Counted from the first letter of the stretch, positions 46,538-60,115 are shown. The stretch is DNA of 64,000 nucleotides from Zingiber officinale (GCF_018446385.1 NC_055989.1:132707004-132771003), one strand, 5' to 3'. Translations and numbers: made by a program. The notes: generated by a model from the letters alone, not told the origin.

Positions 46538-49500
46538 TTATCGCCTACCTGAGATACTAATGGAGCTCACTTTCATCGGCGTCGCAACCACGAGGGGAGC
46601 TTCGGGAGAGTTGGTCACTGCAAACTTCTCGTGCATGAAGCGACTGTCGACGATGGATTCATCTTTGGGGACGACCTTGTAACAGTAGCAGCTCTTCAGC
46701 CCTTCCTGGTTCTTGTAACATTCATGGTTGCCGTTTTTCACTTGCTGGAAATTCCATATGACACTAAATTTACCGACGGTCGCAACCAGATGCCTCTCTT
46801 GCTTGCCGTTTTCAGTCACCTGTCGAGCAGTGGAACGGAAATATGTCAAACAAATTAGATTGTATGAGCTTGAAATGCTAATGAACAAAATCATATAGTT
46901 CAAATGCCTGGTAAAATTCAAAGTTTTTCTTTATCCAGGAGTTTGATAACCCATCCCATCTTGAGCCACAAAAAATAAGACAAGTATAAGAATGTCGAAG
47001 AACACCACTTGATGAAGTTGAATTCTATTATGGAAAATCATATATACTACAAACTTATAAATGAGCTCTAATAATGATTAGAAAATAGAACATTTCACAA
47101 TTAATTGCATTCCAGAGTTCAGGCTAATATATGAGTGTCATTAACTTGCTATTGTGCAGACTAATGAACGTTCTATAAAAAAAACAACTCCAATTTTCAC
47201 AGGAACGAATTCAAAAGATTGAACAGCCAGCAACTAGCAAATTACTCTTCTTTGACTAGCTAAAGTTTGAAACTAAGCCAACAGCAAAAACTGACTTAGT
47301 ATCGTAAACTATTTAGGTCAATTGAAACAATTTTAACCAAGAGAACTTACATAATGTTGACAAGTGCTTCAGCTTTTTTGTTTGAAAACAGACTTAACAC
47401 GCACAGATAAAAAAAAATACATCAACTCATTAACTGGAGGCAGATAAAGAAGGGCAATTTACATATCGGACCCCCATTTAATTAATTTTTACCAAATCAC
47501 GCCTGATTAATTGGTTTTTGGTAAACCGTGCTCCCAGCTATTTTTTCCTTTTAAACCTTTAATTTAAAAAACCCTTCCAAAATTTACTATCACTGATTTC
47601 CCAAATTGTATGATTTTTATTCAAAATTGGCTTGCTTGAGTCACTTTGCACAAAAAATGTTTGAGTTTGGAGCTTGTGATATCTAATGCATAAATATTCG
47701 CAAGAATATCCATGCAAACTTATTTCAAAGTCAGCTTGCAGCATGCTTTTCACTCAAACTTATTTGAGTTCATTTTGACAAAATAATCATTTTGGGGCTC
47801 TCAAATCCTAAAGTGCGTAAACATAAAGAGTTTACCTCAATTATGTTACCCCTACTAATTGGAATAAAAGAAATAGCAAATATGTTCCGTGCAAAATGGG
47901 AATGGATTGAGGTTATGAACTTATATAAACCTGGAATCAACTTGATCATAAGATTATAGGTTCATTAAATACCACACAAGACAGGAGTAAGCTTATGTAC
48001 ATTCTTATTATGAAAGTTGATCATTTGAGTGTATTTAAATAGATACTATGCACTATATTCACTTCTTTTGGGGCTTCTAGTGAATTAAGAAAGTTTGATT
48101 GTACATTATTTTTGATGTATATAAGGCATAATCTAGATAATTCAAATTGAACCAATTGGATGTTTGACCCAGGTATGATAGGAACAAGATTGATCCACGG
48201 GCTGATTTGATGTGATTTCAACTCAAATTTGAGTTGTTTAAGTTCTTTTATACCTTAAAGTATTACTTTTGAATCTCACATCCTAATGAAGTATTAAGAA
48301 TAAGAATTAAAGCGCTTCCATAGGCATGTGGTTTAGGCTGAGAGTGAAACAGCAAAAAATTTGAATAGTGTGATTTAGTATACGACAATTAAGGAATATT
48401 ATTGGTTAAAAAAAACAATTAGAGGAGTGCGTTCAAGTAAATTGTCCATAAAGAATAAAAATAAGAACAAGAGGGAAAAGATAGTAGCACATAAATAGGT
48501 CAATTTTAGTTGAGATATCTCAGCAGAAGTGAATTCTATTTCATGGTTATCAATTACCATAAGAAAGAGGAAGTTCTTTGTTCAAACACTAATATCAATG
48601 GAAATGTTATCTATGGTTGTAAACATTATTCCGCAGAATAATAAAAAAATAAAATTTACTATCCATGAAAAAACTAAGATATCACCTACTTCTTCCGAAT
48701 CCAAATCCAAAGATAAATATATCATGAACTATCAATTATTTTTTAATGAAAACTCAACCCTAAACTAGATTGAAAAACTAAACCTGGGGACATGAACTAC
48801 CGAGGAAACTAGATAAACAAGGGCAAAACTTATACTTGATCTTTTTGTCTCAAAATGCAGGAAAGATAAGGTTAATCTGAATCTAAATAAAGTTGGTCAA
48901 TGACAAATAACAACAATATTGTAAGCCCATAGAATACCAGCAATCCAAAAGAACAGACATATTGAATGCAATAAGTAGAAAAAAAATTTCAACTCAATAT
49001 TGAGAAGATTGGGTTAAACAATTTCACAATTAAAAATTAAACTTTCACATTAATGAAAGATCTCTTGAGAAATCTAGAGACTCAAATATAAAGCCACGGG
49101 CAAAGATATGCAAAATAAATGCCTTTTAGGCTTTTCTACAAAGTTTCATAGGAAAATACTAAACTCGAAAGTTATGGTTCACAAGGATCACTTTAGAAGA
49201 TTGATTTCAGTATCTGTTTTTGCCAAAAAAAAAAAAAGCTGGAAAATAAACTAAGATCATTACTAAGAATGTGTCAATAAATAAGGCAACATAGACACTT
49301 TGGTTAATTTACAAATTTAGATACTATATATCATTTGAGAACTTATGTTGCATTATCCAAACTTTCAATGAGACATGAGAACACAAAATGAAAAAATAGC
49401 ACCAATCAGCATTTATATCATTCAAATCAATTACTGAGTAGGGCAAAATAAGAACAAAAAGAAAAAAGAAAAATGCAGTGGAATTTTGAGTAAAGGAAAG

Positions 49501-51155
49501 AAGGATGAAGTCTAGCATACCCATGAGAACTGTCCTCCATGGAATTTATTGTCTTTACCAGCCAGATGAGAATCCAGTGGAGTAAGCTTCAACAATCTTG
49601 GAGCAGCAATCCTGTGTCCCATTCTCCCACTAAAACCAGTCTTCTCTTTTCCATCTTTGTCTTTGAAGACTGTGCTTATGAGGATTAAATACGTGTCTGT
49701 TGTGCCCAATATCCATTTCCCATCAAAAGTGACATCCACATGAGTGATTGGCGAGCCAAGGCCCGGAAATGCCGTCTTTGCCATTCTCATAGAAGTCCTT
49801 GAATAAAGTCGTATCTTCCCGTCCACAGACCCGACAACAATAGAACCATCTCCTGTTGACGCGAAGCATTGGAAATTTGTTCCCCTAGAGAACTGATGTC
49901 CTTGTGTCCATTCTAGAACTGGCGATTCCTTGGCATTTGCAAGGTTCTGAACTATACCTCTGCGGTCCCTCATATCCCAACGGCATAGCCTATTATCATC
50001 CAACCCCAAGAAGGTTGACTCTGATGGATCTAACTGAGCTCCCTTGCTGTCATTCGTAATGTCTCTCATAGTAATATCAGTTCCATCCTTCTCAAATTTC
50101 CACTCTGTCACAACTTTTCCTGTCTCAATATCCAGATGATGAACCCCAGTTGCATGTGGCTTACCAGCTTCTACAGGGCTCATCAGTAACATATTAGTTT
50201 CTGCTCTCATCAAAAGTGCCTTCTTGGGGGTTGAATATGCAACAGCTCGACCCCCATTACCCGAAATCTTCACAGACACACCCTTGCCATGGACCCCATG
50301 GCTAAAGTTCCTGAGGACCTGAATCCCTGAATTGCTCACCAAAAAACTATTGTCGAGAGCGCCAAGGGCGAGGCTTTGTATCCCTCCTTCATCAGCCTCC
50401 TCCTCGAACTCCTCCAGCATGTCTTGTTTCATCCTGGTTGGAGTAGCCAACCGACCAGGACTCTTTTCGAAGCTTTCGTCTGCATCTGCCCAAATACTGT
50501 CATCTTCTTCCTCCGGTTGTGCCCACGCCGTAAAATCCTTCCCAAAAATCTTGACTTTATTATCCTGGTTCGACTCAAATCCATAAGTGTTCTCAAAGAG
50601 GCAGCTTTGGAACCGATTCTGAAACTCCCGGTAACTCTCTGGAGAGGGGAACTTGATCGCCCAGACCCCATCTGCCACGAAGTCAACGCGGCGCTGGCCA
50701 GGAAAGGACTTGAGCTGCAAGTTTGGGTCGATCCTGGAGCGGACCTTGGAGCCGATTTGCAGTAACCAAGGCGAGGAAGGACTCTCCTCGCCATCAGATT
50801 CATCAGATCCTGAGTCGCGAACGAATTCGTAGGATGCGAATTTGTCGGAGACGACCCACCGTGCGGCGGGGGAGTTGCCGCCGATGTGAAGGTAGAGCTT
50901 GACCGCGTTTCTGGAATTAGGCTTCCGCGAGGAGGACGGGGAGGGTGAAAGGGACGAATTAGAATACTTGAGCTTGAGAGCCTGGAGCTTACGATCGACC
51001 TCGTCGATGGATGAGGCTGGAGTTAGGGTTCCTCCAGATCGAGGCCCCGCTTCATCTCGATCTTGTCGCTCCCCTTCATTCTCGTTTCCTTCTTCTTCTT
51101 CCTCTTCCTCGGAATCTGAGAGCTCCAAGTCCTCGCGGCTTTGAGAGCCTCCCAT
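46538..51155 (-). CDS. DEM: DEM/CYPRO4-type protein with Vid27 domain
   Basis: Two exons, 51155-49521 and 46819-46538 on the minus strand, join in phase 0 and give 638 residues. The intron is 2.7 kb. The start at 51155 (MGGSQSRED) fits the family; upstream in-frame residues have no ATG. MGGSQS fits an N-myristoylation signal. An acidic run follows, then a PH-like region (about 85-200) and a C-terminal Vid27 beta-propeller (about 270-600) with [16 protein letters not shown] and [20 protein letters not shown]. The exon junction falls inside the conserved end, between KFHGGQFSW and [17 protein letters not shown]. Tomato DEM is needed for embryo and meristem organisation, and Arabidopsis DEM1/DEM2 are homologues. 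The biochemical role is poorly known. The long intron is AT-rich with no obvious element ends. Confidence 0.93.
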
Positions 51156-52109
51156 GGCGAATTGGCGATCGAGCAAGTGAGCCGAGAACAGAATTGGTGA
51201 CGAACAGAATGGGCTTTGATCGGGAGCCTAATGTTAACTGCCTCTTGCCTCTTTCAAACGGTTACCTTACCGACGGTAAGTAGACTCGCCTTACGTGCGG
51301 ACCAGTTTTCAGTCGTTTACGTTGCAATCCAACCAGTGCAGCGATGTCATCGTCCAGTGAAATTTCTGGTGAGTCAGTGGGTAACAAATAATAAAACTTG
51401 GGATAATCTTGATCAAACACGTAATCTAATTTGGATCTTTCCAAAACACGCCTCCACCCTTTTTAACATATATATAATAAAGTATTATTTTAATTAGCAA
51501 TAAAGCGTATAACTAAATTATTACGAAAATTATAATTTTAAAACAATTAAATATAGCGAATCGGAATATATAAAAATTAAATTAAATTTAAATACGCGAG
51601 CCCAAAACATCCGCCCATTTCTGACGTCTGCCCATCGTCATAACTGCTGCAAGGGATTCGCCAACCGATGTGGGACTCGCGCAGCGAGGCCACTGCAGAC
51701 CGGGTACAGTATCCGAGTATATATATTTGCGTAGCCACAGGATCATTGAAAATACAGAGTGGAAGCTGGGCATCCAACTGTCTCCTTTCCCATTCCGACG
51801 CCCGTCTCCACTGTTTTCACTTCATATCACGACTCACGAGATGGAGCTAATAATTCTACAACAGATCGTGATTGAACTGCGAGTTGAATCGGCGATCCCT
51901 AATCCTTCCTCCGAGTGGAGGCGACTCCGCCTCCGTCCTGTCTCCTGCCTCTCTGTCTGCTTCTGGATCGAAGTCGGGAATCCAATTGATCCCTCTTTGT
52001 CTGTTCCTGTGGCCGGATCAGGCTAAAGATCCTGCCTCGGTGTCTCCGGAACCCCACGAGAAGTGAAAAGCTACTTTTTGTTTTCTCCTGCCATTTATTT
52101 GAGTGATCC
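51156..52109. promoter_or_regulatory. Shared upstream region of the DEM (-) and CNGC (+) genes
   Basis: The two start codons face away from each other across 954 bp, so both promoters and 5' leaders must lie here unless a leader intron exists. Small frames inside show no family features. No TATA box is convincing for DEM; ATATATATT near 51.72 kb is a possible one for CNGC. Confidence 0.4.
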
Positions 52110-55100
52110 ATGTTCGGATCCAGGAGGTTCGACGATGGGATGGAGGTCAGGAAGGAGAGGACTGTAAGGTCAGTTAACGTGCTTTCTTTTTGGCGCTTGA
52201 TTTGGGGAGTTTCCAGCAGTAATACGAACCTGATTTTGATTTGATCCTTTAATTACCTGGACGCATCATAGTCAATCATCTACAGATTGAGGATACATTC
52301 CGTTTAAATCAGCATCCAGAAGCTACTTTTTGGGTGTTGTTTATATTTCGGTGTTTGAGTTCATACTAGCTTCATGATTGCATTTATTTGATTCGCAAAT
52401 ACTGTGTAGTTAACTTTTAGTTGTGTTAGACTGTTAATTTTTGGGGGGGACTTCTTCTTATTTGGTGCACAGGATCTATACCGATGAAAAGCAAAATCAA
52501 GCTAAAACTACACTCCAAGGCTTGAAGTCGGGTGGGTATACCTCAAATGGAATTGGAAAAGTCGGCACCTGGAAGTCCATAGCTTTCGCTGAGGACCATA
52601 AGCCATGGAGGACACACATTCTTGATCCGGGAAGCGACACTGTATTGAAATGGAATCGTGTTTTTCTCATTTCATGCTTGCTTGCACTGTTTATAGATCC
52701 ATTGTACTTCTATTTGCCGAAGGTCAAAAAGGGCGATAATACCATATGTATCATGATGGACGACCATGTTAGCATTCCTGTCACAATTTTTAGGACACTT
52801 GCTGACCTTTTGTACATAGCACATATTGTGGTGAAATTTAGAACTGCATATGTTGCTCCAAGCTCAAGAGTCTTTGGCCGAGGGGAGCTTGTTATGGACC
52901 CTAAGATGATTGCTAGAAGATATTTGAGATCAGACTTCTTTATAGATCTCGCAGCTGCACTCCCTCTACCGCAGGTAAGCCTCACATTTCTTTTGAAATT
53001 GATTTTGTAAGATATGGTTTATCTTACATTCCATCACTCTGGTGGGTTTTATCCTTTCCTTTCCTCGTCAAAGATACGGTTTGTTATCCTCATAGACTAC
53101 TTATAATTTTGATTAAACTGTAGAGAAAACCAGATTGATATGATCCTTTACTCGTAATTTGTTTTACTTACAATCCCAGAACTCAGTTATCCATTACATG
53201 TTTGTGTCCGCCAACCTTGTTTGCAATTGAACACTTTTCTCAAAAGGAAATTGTCCTGACTTCCACATTTTATGCCTATCTAATCTAGTTCTTTTTATTG
53301 TAACAATTATGAGAACCATCTTATTTTATTTCAGCTGCTCATTTGGTCGGCAGTAAGGAACTCAAGAGTTGAACATAACAATAATGCTCTCGCGCTAATT
53401 GTCCTAGTACAGTATATACCAAGGCTTTATCTCATATTTCCTTTAAGTTATCAAATTATTAAAGCTGATGGTGTTGTCACAAAGACTGCTTGGGCTGGTG
53501 CTGCATATAATCTACTTCTCTACATGATCGCTAGTCACGTAAGTAACTGGGTATATTTTTCTGTTAATCAGTCGTGTGCAATATTTTGGATGTAATCCTT
53601 AATTTTCTACTTGCTTCAGTTTAGATGTGTACTTTTTTCTTTTAAAATTGGCAAATGGTTTCTAATCGTGAACTTATAGATCCACATTACAGGTTCTAGG
53701 AGCTTCATGGTATCTACTATCTGTCGAAAGGCAGACTACATGTTGGCGATCAGAATGCAAAAATGAAAATGGAACAACTGGGCCACTATGCAGACCTAAA
53801 TATTTAAATTGTGCTCAATTAGGTCATCCAGATCACGAGGCATGGGCTCAGGCTACTCAGGTGTTTGGCAATTGCGATGCTAATAACCCCAACATCACTT
53901 TCAACTATGGCATTTTCCAAAATGCATTAACCAATGAAGCCCTCTCAACGGAGTTCATCAAGAAATACTTCTATTGCCTTTGGTGGGGTTTGCAGAACCT
54001 GAGGTATGTTGAGTAGCTTCAGCAATAGATAATCTTTCCCTGCCCATATTGAGTGTCGTGGTGAAACATATTGATCTTATTATATTTCTGGAGTCTTTCT
54101 GTTATCCTTTCATATGCATATATTTATATTTCTTTTGTGCTTTCAGTTCGTATGGCCAGACTTTGACAACAAGCACTTTCATTGGAGAAACATTGTTTGC
54201 TATACTAATTGCTATTCTTGGCTTGGTCTTGTTTGCGCACTTGATTGGAAACATGCAGGTACCATCTTAAGGCTCTTTCTTCTGTTCCTTTATTTTCAAT
54301 CATCATATTGTATGAGATGTAACCAATGGTTGGTTCCATTTGTTTATAGGCTCGCCTCTTTCAAAGCCACTAATTACAGATGTGTTAGCTTAACAAGTAC
54401 TCACTAAGTTGAGTTTTCATTTACGGACATACATGCAGTTTTTTTAGTATGCTTTGATGTAAAACTTAGTAGGGAAAGGAGAAGTAGCAGAGGAGGTGGC
54501 AAGTATGAGAAGTAGATAGTGAGATAATACAACAATAGTTGGGGCAATGGTGGATTTATTCCAAAATGATACTTAAACCAAGTTTAGTCTCGGTTGTTAG
54601 GATTGTTAGCTAGTATAACTTTGATAAATAGTTTGGGTGAAGAATAGCAAAGATCAAGAGCACACATAGAAGAAAGAAGAAAAAAAATCACTGATTCAAC
54701 TGCTTCAAATGCACATCTTGTCTGATTGCGAATGGTCTGGTCTGGTCTGATCTTTGTAACTCTGCTTAGAAGTTCCAATGCACCCTTAGATGTCTAGGCT
54801 AATGTTTGGACTAGTTGATCTCTTCTTCGATTTTGAATTTGTACTATTTTATATAGAAATCTAATATGCTATGATTATATTTTCTCTGTCAGCTGTCTAG
54901 ATATTTCTATGCACTGCATGGAGCAATTTTTTCTACTAGGATGTTTTAATCAATCAAACTCTTTTCTCGTAACATAGACCTACCTGCAATCAATCACCGT
55001 GAGACTGGAAGAATGGAGACTAAAACGCAGAGACACAGAAGAGTGGATGAGGCATCGGCAACTTCCTCATGATCTGCAAGAAAGGGTTCGACGCTTTGTT

Positions 55101-56005
55101 CAATACAAGTGGCTTGCTACTCGTGGAGTGGACGAGGAATCCATTTTGCGGGCTTTACCTGCCGACCTTCGGCGAGATATTCAACGCCACTTGTGTTTAG
55201 ACCTCGTTCGACGGGTACAAAGCTACATTTTCGTTTCCTCTCGTTTCCCAAGTTCATAACTGACCATGCCAGTTTGGATTCGGAATTGCAGGTTCCTTTC
55301 TTCTCGCAGATGGACGATCAACTTCTAGATGCAATTTGCGAGCGTCTGGTGTCTTCACTGAGCACAGAAGGCACGTTCATCGTTCGGGAGGGAGACCCTG
55401 TGACTGAAATGCTTTTCATCATTCGGGGGCGATTAGAGAGCTCGACGACCAACGGTGGGCGGACGGGCTTCTTTAATACGATCACACTGAGGCCAGGTGA
55501 TTTCTGCGGCGAAGAACTGCTTTCCTGGGCGCTTCTTCCGAAATCCATGGCGAACTTGCCTTCCTCCACTCGGACCGTAAGAGCGCTCGTCGAAGTCGAG
55601 GCCTTCGCGCTGCGGGCAGAGGACCTCAAGTTCGTCGCGAATCAGTTCAGGCGGCTCCACAGCCGGAAGTTGCAGCACACATTCCGCTTCTATTCGCACC
55701 ATTGGAGGACATGGGCCGCTTGCTTCATCCAGGCAGCTTGGCATCGCTACAAGAGGCGGAAGATGGCAAGGGATCTGAGCATGAAGGAGTCATTCAACTC
55801 GCGTACAGACGAATCGGGTCAGGAGGAAGACGAGAGCAATTCGTACTCAAAGAGTTCATCTCGGCCCGAGCAAAATCTCGTCGGAGTCACACTTCACGCG
55901 TCCAAGTTTGCTGCCGCGATCAGGAAGGGTGCCCAGAAGATCAAAGGCATGCCCAATTTACAGAAGCCGAGCGAGCCCGATTTCTCTTCTGAATCTTACG
56001 ATTGA
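52110..56005 (+). CDS. CNGC: Cyclic nucleotide-gated ion channel, group III (CNGC14/17/18-like)
   Basis: Seven exons join in phase: 52110-52168, 52473-52974, 53335-53538, 53693-54003, 54147-54258, 54978-55214 and 55292-56005. They give 712 residues, normal for the family. Six transmembrane segments lie at about 85-395, with the pore helix and filter at SSYGQTLTTSTF (start of exon 5) and the S6 end GLVLFAHLIGNMQ. The C-linker is LEEWRLKRRDTEEWMRHRQL. The cyclic-nucleotide-binding domain (about 480-600) has the cassette RPGDFCGEELLSWAL and hinge AFALRAEDLKFVANQFRRL. An IQ motif (AACFIQAAWHRYKRR) near 616-633 should bind calmodulin. CNGCs are plasma-membrane Ca2+-permeable channels; group III members act in root, root-hair and pollen-tube growth and hormone signalling. 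The frame is intact. The filter triad is GQT, where many plant CNGCs have GQN. Confidence 0.95.
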
Positions 56006-56199
56006 TTATTACTTTTTTTTTCAACCCTGTAAAATATAATACGGATGATGCACACTTCGTTGAAACACTTGGCTGACCTAATTCTGAAGTTCCTGGGTTC
56101 CTCTAATCTTTTATTTGTTCACTGCAAGTACATAAACGAAAAAATGAATCGAGATAACAGGCAGAGATACAGCCACAGTGTGATTGAACTCGACGTTGA

Positions 56200-56507
56200 T
56201 CAAGGGTGAGCTCCAGTTACGTGACGCCGGCGCCTGTTGTTCCTCAACGCGCAGCACGTGAGAGAGGACATGATGATGACGACGATGAGGAGGATGAGGT
56301 TGGCAATGGTGAGCTTCTTCCATCCGCGTCGAAGAACTGCGACGACGCCCGCCTTGCACGAGCTGCAAGAGTAGCAGAGCTGGTGCAGGTTGTTGCTCCA
56401 CGCTAAGCAATCAGGGGACGACGAAGCGGTTGCGGAATCAGGGATCGTCGATGTTGCGTTCGTGTTCTTGAATTTGCAGTACTTCGGAGGTTTGCAGCAA
56501 CCAGACT
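56200..56507 (-). CDS. Tetraspanin, last exon only
   Basis: The minus-strand exon starts after a GCATGCAG acceptor at about 56507 and ends at a stop at 56200-56202, encoding about 101 residues. It opens SGCCKPPKYC, the plant tetraspanin large-loop signature, continues DCLAWSNNLHQLCYSCSSCKAGV with the conserved loop cysteines, and ends with the fourth membrane helix (IANLILLIVVIIMSSLTC) and a basic tail. Plant tetraspanins usually have two exons. Exon 1, which should carry three membrane helices and the first part of the loop, is absent to the right within this window. A branch-point-like CTAAT lies 25-30 bp upstream of the acceptor. Only about 40 bp of intron remain before a retrotransposon LTR at 56549, so the gene is either cut or has a very long intron reaching past 64 kb. 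Confidence 0.85.
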
Positions 56508-56548
56508 GCATGCGAAACTGAATTCATTAGAAGATCTTCGTTGTCATC

Positions 56549-57242
56549 TGATCCTGTTCGAAAATAAATCGGGGAAATAGTAAACTGGGGATATAGCTAT
56601 TGTACTGAATATAAACTCCATTTCATTTTGTAATATAAAAAATATCAGAATCGAATTAAGAAAAGGATCTCGGAATTAATCCTTCGACATTCAAGTCAGT
56701 CATCCACACGAAAAAAAAGAAGAAACAACAGTACCACAAGCGTAACACATAAATAATGTGTACCCGCAACGGTGTACAGACCCTTCTTTATATAATATAT
56801 CCTGGTTGGCGATGTGCGCGTTTTCCGAAGCATGAGCACGTTCTCCGATTTATCCATTGTCTGATCCACCTGTAGACCATGCCACGTGTCGACGGCATCA
56901 TCTCCCAAAAGTATATCCAAATACACGTCAACGTTCCCGACGATCGACCGAGAGGGATAATCGCTTGGCCGAGTATTCCTCTGCTCGGCTACTCTATCTT
57001 GTGACGACGAGTCTAGATAATATGTTCTTGTCCGATCGGAATAGCAATTCGGCCATCTACACATGTCCTTTATCAGTCGAGCGACTCATGTCCGATCGGC
57101 CCTTAATGTAGGGCTCCGCTCAACTACCTTTTAGTGGGCCCTGTTGGTCCTCTAGCGTTGACCCCCTTGACTTTGACCTCCACGTCAGCTGCTATCTTAC
57201 TCCTTTAACCCGCACTTGGTGGACTCTTTTATCACTGCATCA
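56549..57242 (-). repeat. LTR of the second Tat element
   Basis: It begins TGATCCTGTTCG, close to TGATCCTGTCCG of the first element's LTR, and ends GCATCA before the purine tract. It is about 0.69 kb. The partner LTR is not in the window, so the ends rest on comparison with the first element. Confidence 0.65.
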
Positions 57243-57983
57243 TAAGTCTTCTCCTCAAGTCTAGTCGAAGGAGGCGAGCAAGTCCGACTGACTGGATAAG
57301 TAGCGTACCAGGTGACCTTTGATCAGACACTATCCATGGCCTGGTAACTGGTCAGAGGTCCAACCGACCATTCCTTTATTGGGGATGTCTAGTTGCCACT
57401 CGGATGATGCCTCATAAGTTGGTGTTGGATCGGTTGTTCGGCTATACCATAATCGAATATATGTGCCGATCGGGATGGTTGACACCAATACTTTGTGAAT
57501 TTTTTCATTTCTCTAGACTTTCTTGGCTGAGTGCCTAATGACAAGGGCTAACATCATCTCAATTTCTAGAAGACCGTGTAAATCTCTTATCATTATGACC
57601 GAGCATGCCACTCATGCCTTTTAATTAAGCCTCATTAATGTCCTGTTATAATCCGCCGACACGTGTCCTACTTTCTACCTCCACACGCTCGATGTGACAG
57701 GCAGATAACCACGGTGATGTGACAAGCATCTTTTCAAATTCTACGGCCGGATCTTCTCTTAGTTTTTTGCAACCATTGATCGGATGGCTCAGGGCGATCG
57801 GCTGCGAGGTTTATAAACATTACTTCACTTTGTCGTCGTCTTAATTCCCTGGGTTTTCATCTTCGAGCGGCGTCTGCGACGTTTCTTCTCCTCTTCTTCT
57901 CCAGCGACCATTCTCAGTAAGCTAGCTCCTTCTTTTCCTTCGTCAAATCCGTTCATTGCTTCTTCCCGATTTCCTCGCTTTCG

Positions 57984-60115
57984 ATGGCTAGTTCCTCGCA
58001 GCCTCTGGTGTCTGTCTTGGACTCTGGTATACTTCCACCAAGTCCAAGTTCGACAGGGACGACATAGAAAAACTGAAATTCATATACCAATTTCCCTCTA
58101 CTTATCAAGTTGATATTCCCTCCGCTTACAATCGGCCACACGAGTCGCGAACCAACTTTTTGACTTTCTTTAAGGACCAGTTTAGCGCAGGCCTTCAGTT
58201 TCCTGTTCATCCCTTTTTTCCAGCCTTCTGTAAATATTTTCATATTTCCCTACACAAATTACTGTCAAACTCCTTTAGGCTACTATGCGGGGTGGTAATT
58301 CTCTTCCACCTGCACGACCTTCCCTTGACTCCTCGGCTCTTCATTACTTCTACTAGCCTAAATTGTTCGAGCCGAAGACCTTCTTGTTCCAAGCCCGAGT
58401 GGGCTCGGTCTTTTTCGACAAAAATGTCGTCCTCCAATAAACATTGGAGGGATTTCTTTGATCGTTTTCCTGATCGGCCTGACTTCCCGATCGGATGGCA
58501 AATGGAAGTGATGACGGCTCCTTCGCTCGGGAAATACAGAAGCTGATCAGACTATTTCTAAGCAGTGTCCAGTTTGACCGGTCAGAAGTATTACATCCAC
58601 AAGCTATTGTTGGAGGGCGTCCTGTATGTGTTCGGCCTAAGCCCGATCCGAGCACGGCTGTCGTCCAACCTAGGTATGCTCTTTCTTCTTCTTCTTCTCA
58701 TCTTTGAATATAACTGATTTTTCCTATATTTTTGCATCCCGCGTCATGTTAAGGGCACGCCTGGCCGGCAAGAGCAGGCTCACGGACACGGAGATCAACG
58801 CAACGGCTGTAGCCGAGTTAAAGAGTCATGGCATGCATCCAGTCATTCATTTTGAAGATCCGCTTGGCTAGGCGGGCAAGACTCCTGCATCGAGCAGCAT
58901 GGGTGGAGCGAGTTAGACGGCGGCTAGTGATGCAGCAGTCGCTACAACTAACCTTCTTCCCGAACGGCCTTCAATGCTGCCAATCGTGGTGGCTTTAGAG
59001 TCGTCCACTTCCGGCGAAATCCTCCAACGACGCAAGAGGCGCTGTGCGAGAGCTTCCTCCCGCTCTGCCACATCTGCCCCTGCAGACCCCCGCCCGATCT
59101 GGTTCATGCCCTTCATCTAAGCCGGGTGAGACATCGACGCCCGTTCTTTCGAAGTAGGGAGTCGCTGCACTTCATACTTCCGTATCCTCCGACCGGACTC
59201 CATCGTTGTCCGGTCTACCGTCAGGAACAATCTCTGCACCGCCAATCGCCTTCATGCCACCACCATCCTCGCCGGTCGCACAAGTATCTGTCATCTAGCC
59301 GGCCTCTAAGTCCCCGTCCATAGGGAGAGCGACCTCTGACCTGTCCAGTCTGAGTGGCCAGCGCCAAATAAAGTCAATCATCCATTTATCAATTGATGAA
59401 TGACGCAACCTAGACAACATCACATCTCGCACCCCTGAGCATTAGATTCGGATACAAGGGCCGCTAGCACAAATATGGGTCGATGCTAGGGCCTGTGCGA
59501 CGGTTATCTCTCCAGGGGAACTAGCGAACAGTCATACTTTGATGACCACTGGGGTATGTTTACTGCCTTTATATTTACTTATTTTTGCCCCCTCGGCCCT
59601 TACGATCTCCTTGTCGTTGCAATACTGGGGCGAGAGCCTAGCCATGTGTCGGTGGCTGGCATTTTTAGAGTCGAAGTCCAACAATTTCGCGTCCCGAGCG
59701 ACGATCCGAAGCCTCACGTGTTGAACTTGAATAGCTTATGACCCAAGTGGCTCAGCTAAAGGCCGATCTACAGCGAAACTCTAAGCTGCTGCAGGAGAAA
59801 AGGAGCAAGAACGCCGATCAGGCTTCACAACTAGCGAGGCTCAATAAATAGTCCAGCTCTTTTGAGTCGAAGATCCATTCGTCCAACACCAGAAAACTCC
59901 AAGCCATTGAGGACTTGGAGATCAAAACACAAAGAGGCTCGAGTCCTGCCTCAGAACTTGAAGGAGGCCAAATCCGCACTGAGCGCCGAGCAAGAGAGTT
60001 GATCGGTAGAGCAGGCTGCGGCGAAGGTCCAGCTCGCAGTCAAGGATGCTGAGTTGGAGTCTCTTAAAGCAGAGTTGGAAGCCTCCCGATCCGCCCTATA
60101 AATTTATCAAGAGGT
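57984..60115 (+). pseudogene. Antisense gene remnant of the second Tat element (fossil)
   Basis: It starts MASSSQP at 57984, like the copy at 3545, with TTATAAA upstream at 57811-57817. Shared segments include the FPVHPFF and FRLLCGVVILF parts near 58.2-58.3 kb and the SSNKHW part near 58.43 kb. The coiled-coil part near 59.75-60.1 kb is worn. Intron-like GT...AG signals occur at places comparable to the first copy. It is broken many times. Confidence 0.65.

Noticed and set aside
51156-51176. DEM start upstream of MGGSQ (LLDRQFA)
   Set aside because: It would need a TTG start; the ATG at 51155 matches the family's N-terminus.
56696-57064. Possible first exon of the tetraspanin (122-residue minus frame)
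   Set aside because: It lies inside the Tat LTR and lacks membrane helices or tetraspanin motifs.
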